Assembly (NCBI GenBank): GCA_900548505.1
Contig: URKI01000085.1
Coordinates: forward strand, 1-5,137
Direction: 5' to 3'
Length of the DNA: 5,137 nucleotides
Origin: an uncultured Oscillibacter sp.
Lineage (GTDB): Bacteria > Bacillota > Clostridia > Oscillospirales > Oscillospiraceae
Shown: in pieces, positions 4,462 to 5,137 of the stretch
How the letters are laid out: each line of letters begins with the position of its first letter
How positions within the stretch are numbered: the first letter of the stretch is position 1
Position numbers and translations under genes: made by a program
The notes under the pieces: model-generated
Database searches by the model: none
What the model saw: only the letters and a program-made list of their open reading frames with translations
What the model was told of the DNA's origin: nothing

Positions 4462-5137
4462 ATGGATAACCTGTTCTGGATTGGCTTCATCGGCGCGGCA
4501 CTGGCCCTGGTCTTTGCGTGGATACAGCGGGGCAAGGTCATGTCTTACTCCGAGGGCACGGAAAAGATGCAGAAGATCGCCGCATCCATCCGTGAGGGTG
4601 CCAACGCCTACCTCAAGCACCAGTACACTACGGTGGCCAAGGTGTTTGTGGTGGTGTTCGTGATCTTGCTGATCATCGCGTTCGCCTCCGGCGGACAGAT
4701 GCTGTCCAAGTTCACGCCCTTTGCGTTTTTGACCGGCGGCATCTGGTCCATGCTGGCGGGCTTCATCGGCATGAAGATCGCCACCAACTCCAACGCCCGT
4801 ACCGCCCAGGCTGCCTCCGAGAGCCTGAACAAGGGCTTGCGGGTGGCTTTTTCCTCCGGCTCCGTCATGGGCTTTACCGTGGTAGGCCTTGGCATGCTGG
4901 ATATCACCATCTGGTTTTTCCTGCTGCGCTATGTGTTCGGCATGGATGACCCCATTGCCCTGGGCAACGTGATGGTCATGAACGGCATGGGCGCCAGCTT
5001 CATGGCCCTGTTCGCCCGTGTGGGCGGCGGCATCTACACCAAGGCCGCCGACGTGGGCGCGGATCTGGTGGGCAAGGTGGAGGCCGGCATCCCCGAGGAT
5101 GACCCCCGCAACCCCGCCACCATCGCCGACAACGTGG
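4462..5137 (+). CDS. hppA: Ion-pumping membrane pyrophosphatase, N-terminal part
   Basis: This integral membrane enzyme hydrolyses pyrophosphate and pumps H+ or Na+ across the membrane. The first 225 codons are present; the usual length is roughly 650-750 residues, and the gene runs off the window. Visible are hydrophobic segments (about 3-20, 57-77, 86-106, 130-156 and 166-187), the family pattern GMKIATNSNARTAQAA (103-118), GGGIYTKAADVGADLVGK (188-205), and the substrate-binding DX7KXE signature as Asp197, Lys205 and Glu207, followed by PEDDPRN (211-217). The reading frame stops in ADNV, just as the next conserved Asp-rich motif begins. The residues that separate K+-dependent from independent enzymes, and Na+ from H+ pumps, lie beyond the window. 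The ATG at 4462 follows AAGGAG/AGAGGA by 7-10 bases, with its own promoter; the gene appears to start a transcript. Confidence 0.96.
   Translation, partial: MDNLFWIGFIGAALALVFAWIQRGKVMSYSEGTEKMQKIAASIREGANAYLKHQYTTVAKVFVVVFVILLIIAFASGGQMLSKFTPFAFLTGGIWSMLAGFIGMKIATNSNARTAQAASESLNKGLRVAFSSGSVMGFTVVGLGMLDITIWFFLLRYVFGMDDPIALGNVMVMNGMGASFMALFARVGGGIYTKAADVGADLVGKVEAGIPEDDPRNPATIADNV

Overview
The window looks like chromosomal DNA from a GC-rich Gram-positive bacterium of the Clostridia, perhaps near Oscillospiraceae. The clues are strong AGGAGG-type ribosome binding sites, AT-rich spacers between GC-rich genes, a Gram-positive style lipoprotein and a membrane pyrophosphatase. The family-level placement is inference. 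Bases 2-35 are not biological: they match the Illumina Nextera (Tn5) read-2 adapter, so the left edge is the end of an assembled contig or read and the gene it cuts is artificially truncated.

The left part (36-2878) is a minus-strand operon read right to left. It starts at an extended -10 promoter near 2965-2973, then encodes a membrane-anchored metallophosphoesterase (2018-2878), MnmG, the FAD-dependent tRNA wobble-uridine modification enzyme (124-2010), and the first 25 codons of a cyclase-family (kynurenine formamidase-like) protein (36-110). The genes are packed tightly. The ribosome binding site of each downstream gene overlaps the stop codon of the gene before it, so translational coupling is likely. 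MnmG is not next to mnmE or rsmG, its common partners near the origin in many Firmicutes.

The middle (2879-3568) is a divergent, largely unannotated stretch. It holds a complete miniature transcription unit on the plus strand: an AT-rich upstream dyad, an extended -10 promoter, a near-perfect ribosome binding site, a 26-codon acidic peptide ORF (3227-3307) and a strong intrinsic terminator (3327-3357). A GC-rich structured segment ending in a second strong terminator (3361-3455) follows, then a long near-perfect inverted repeat (3468-3498) just before the next gene. The peptide unit is the best candidate for something undescribed.

The right part, on the plus strand, has a monocistronic putative lipoprotein (3569-4180) that may belong to the IseA/YoeB-like family, followed by a clear intrinsic terminator. 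A 281-bp spacer with three phased GGGGAAAA repeats and an extended -10 promoter leads into hppA, the ion-pumping membrane pyrophosphatase (4462 to the window end), which is cut off after 225 codons. The pyrophosphatase conserves energy from pyrophosphate; nothing in the sequence ties it functionally to the other genes.
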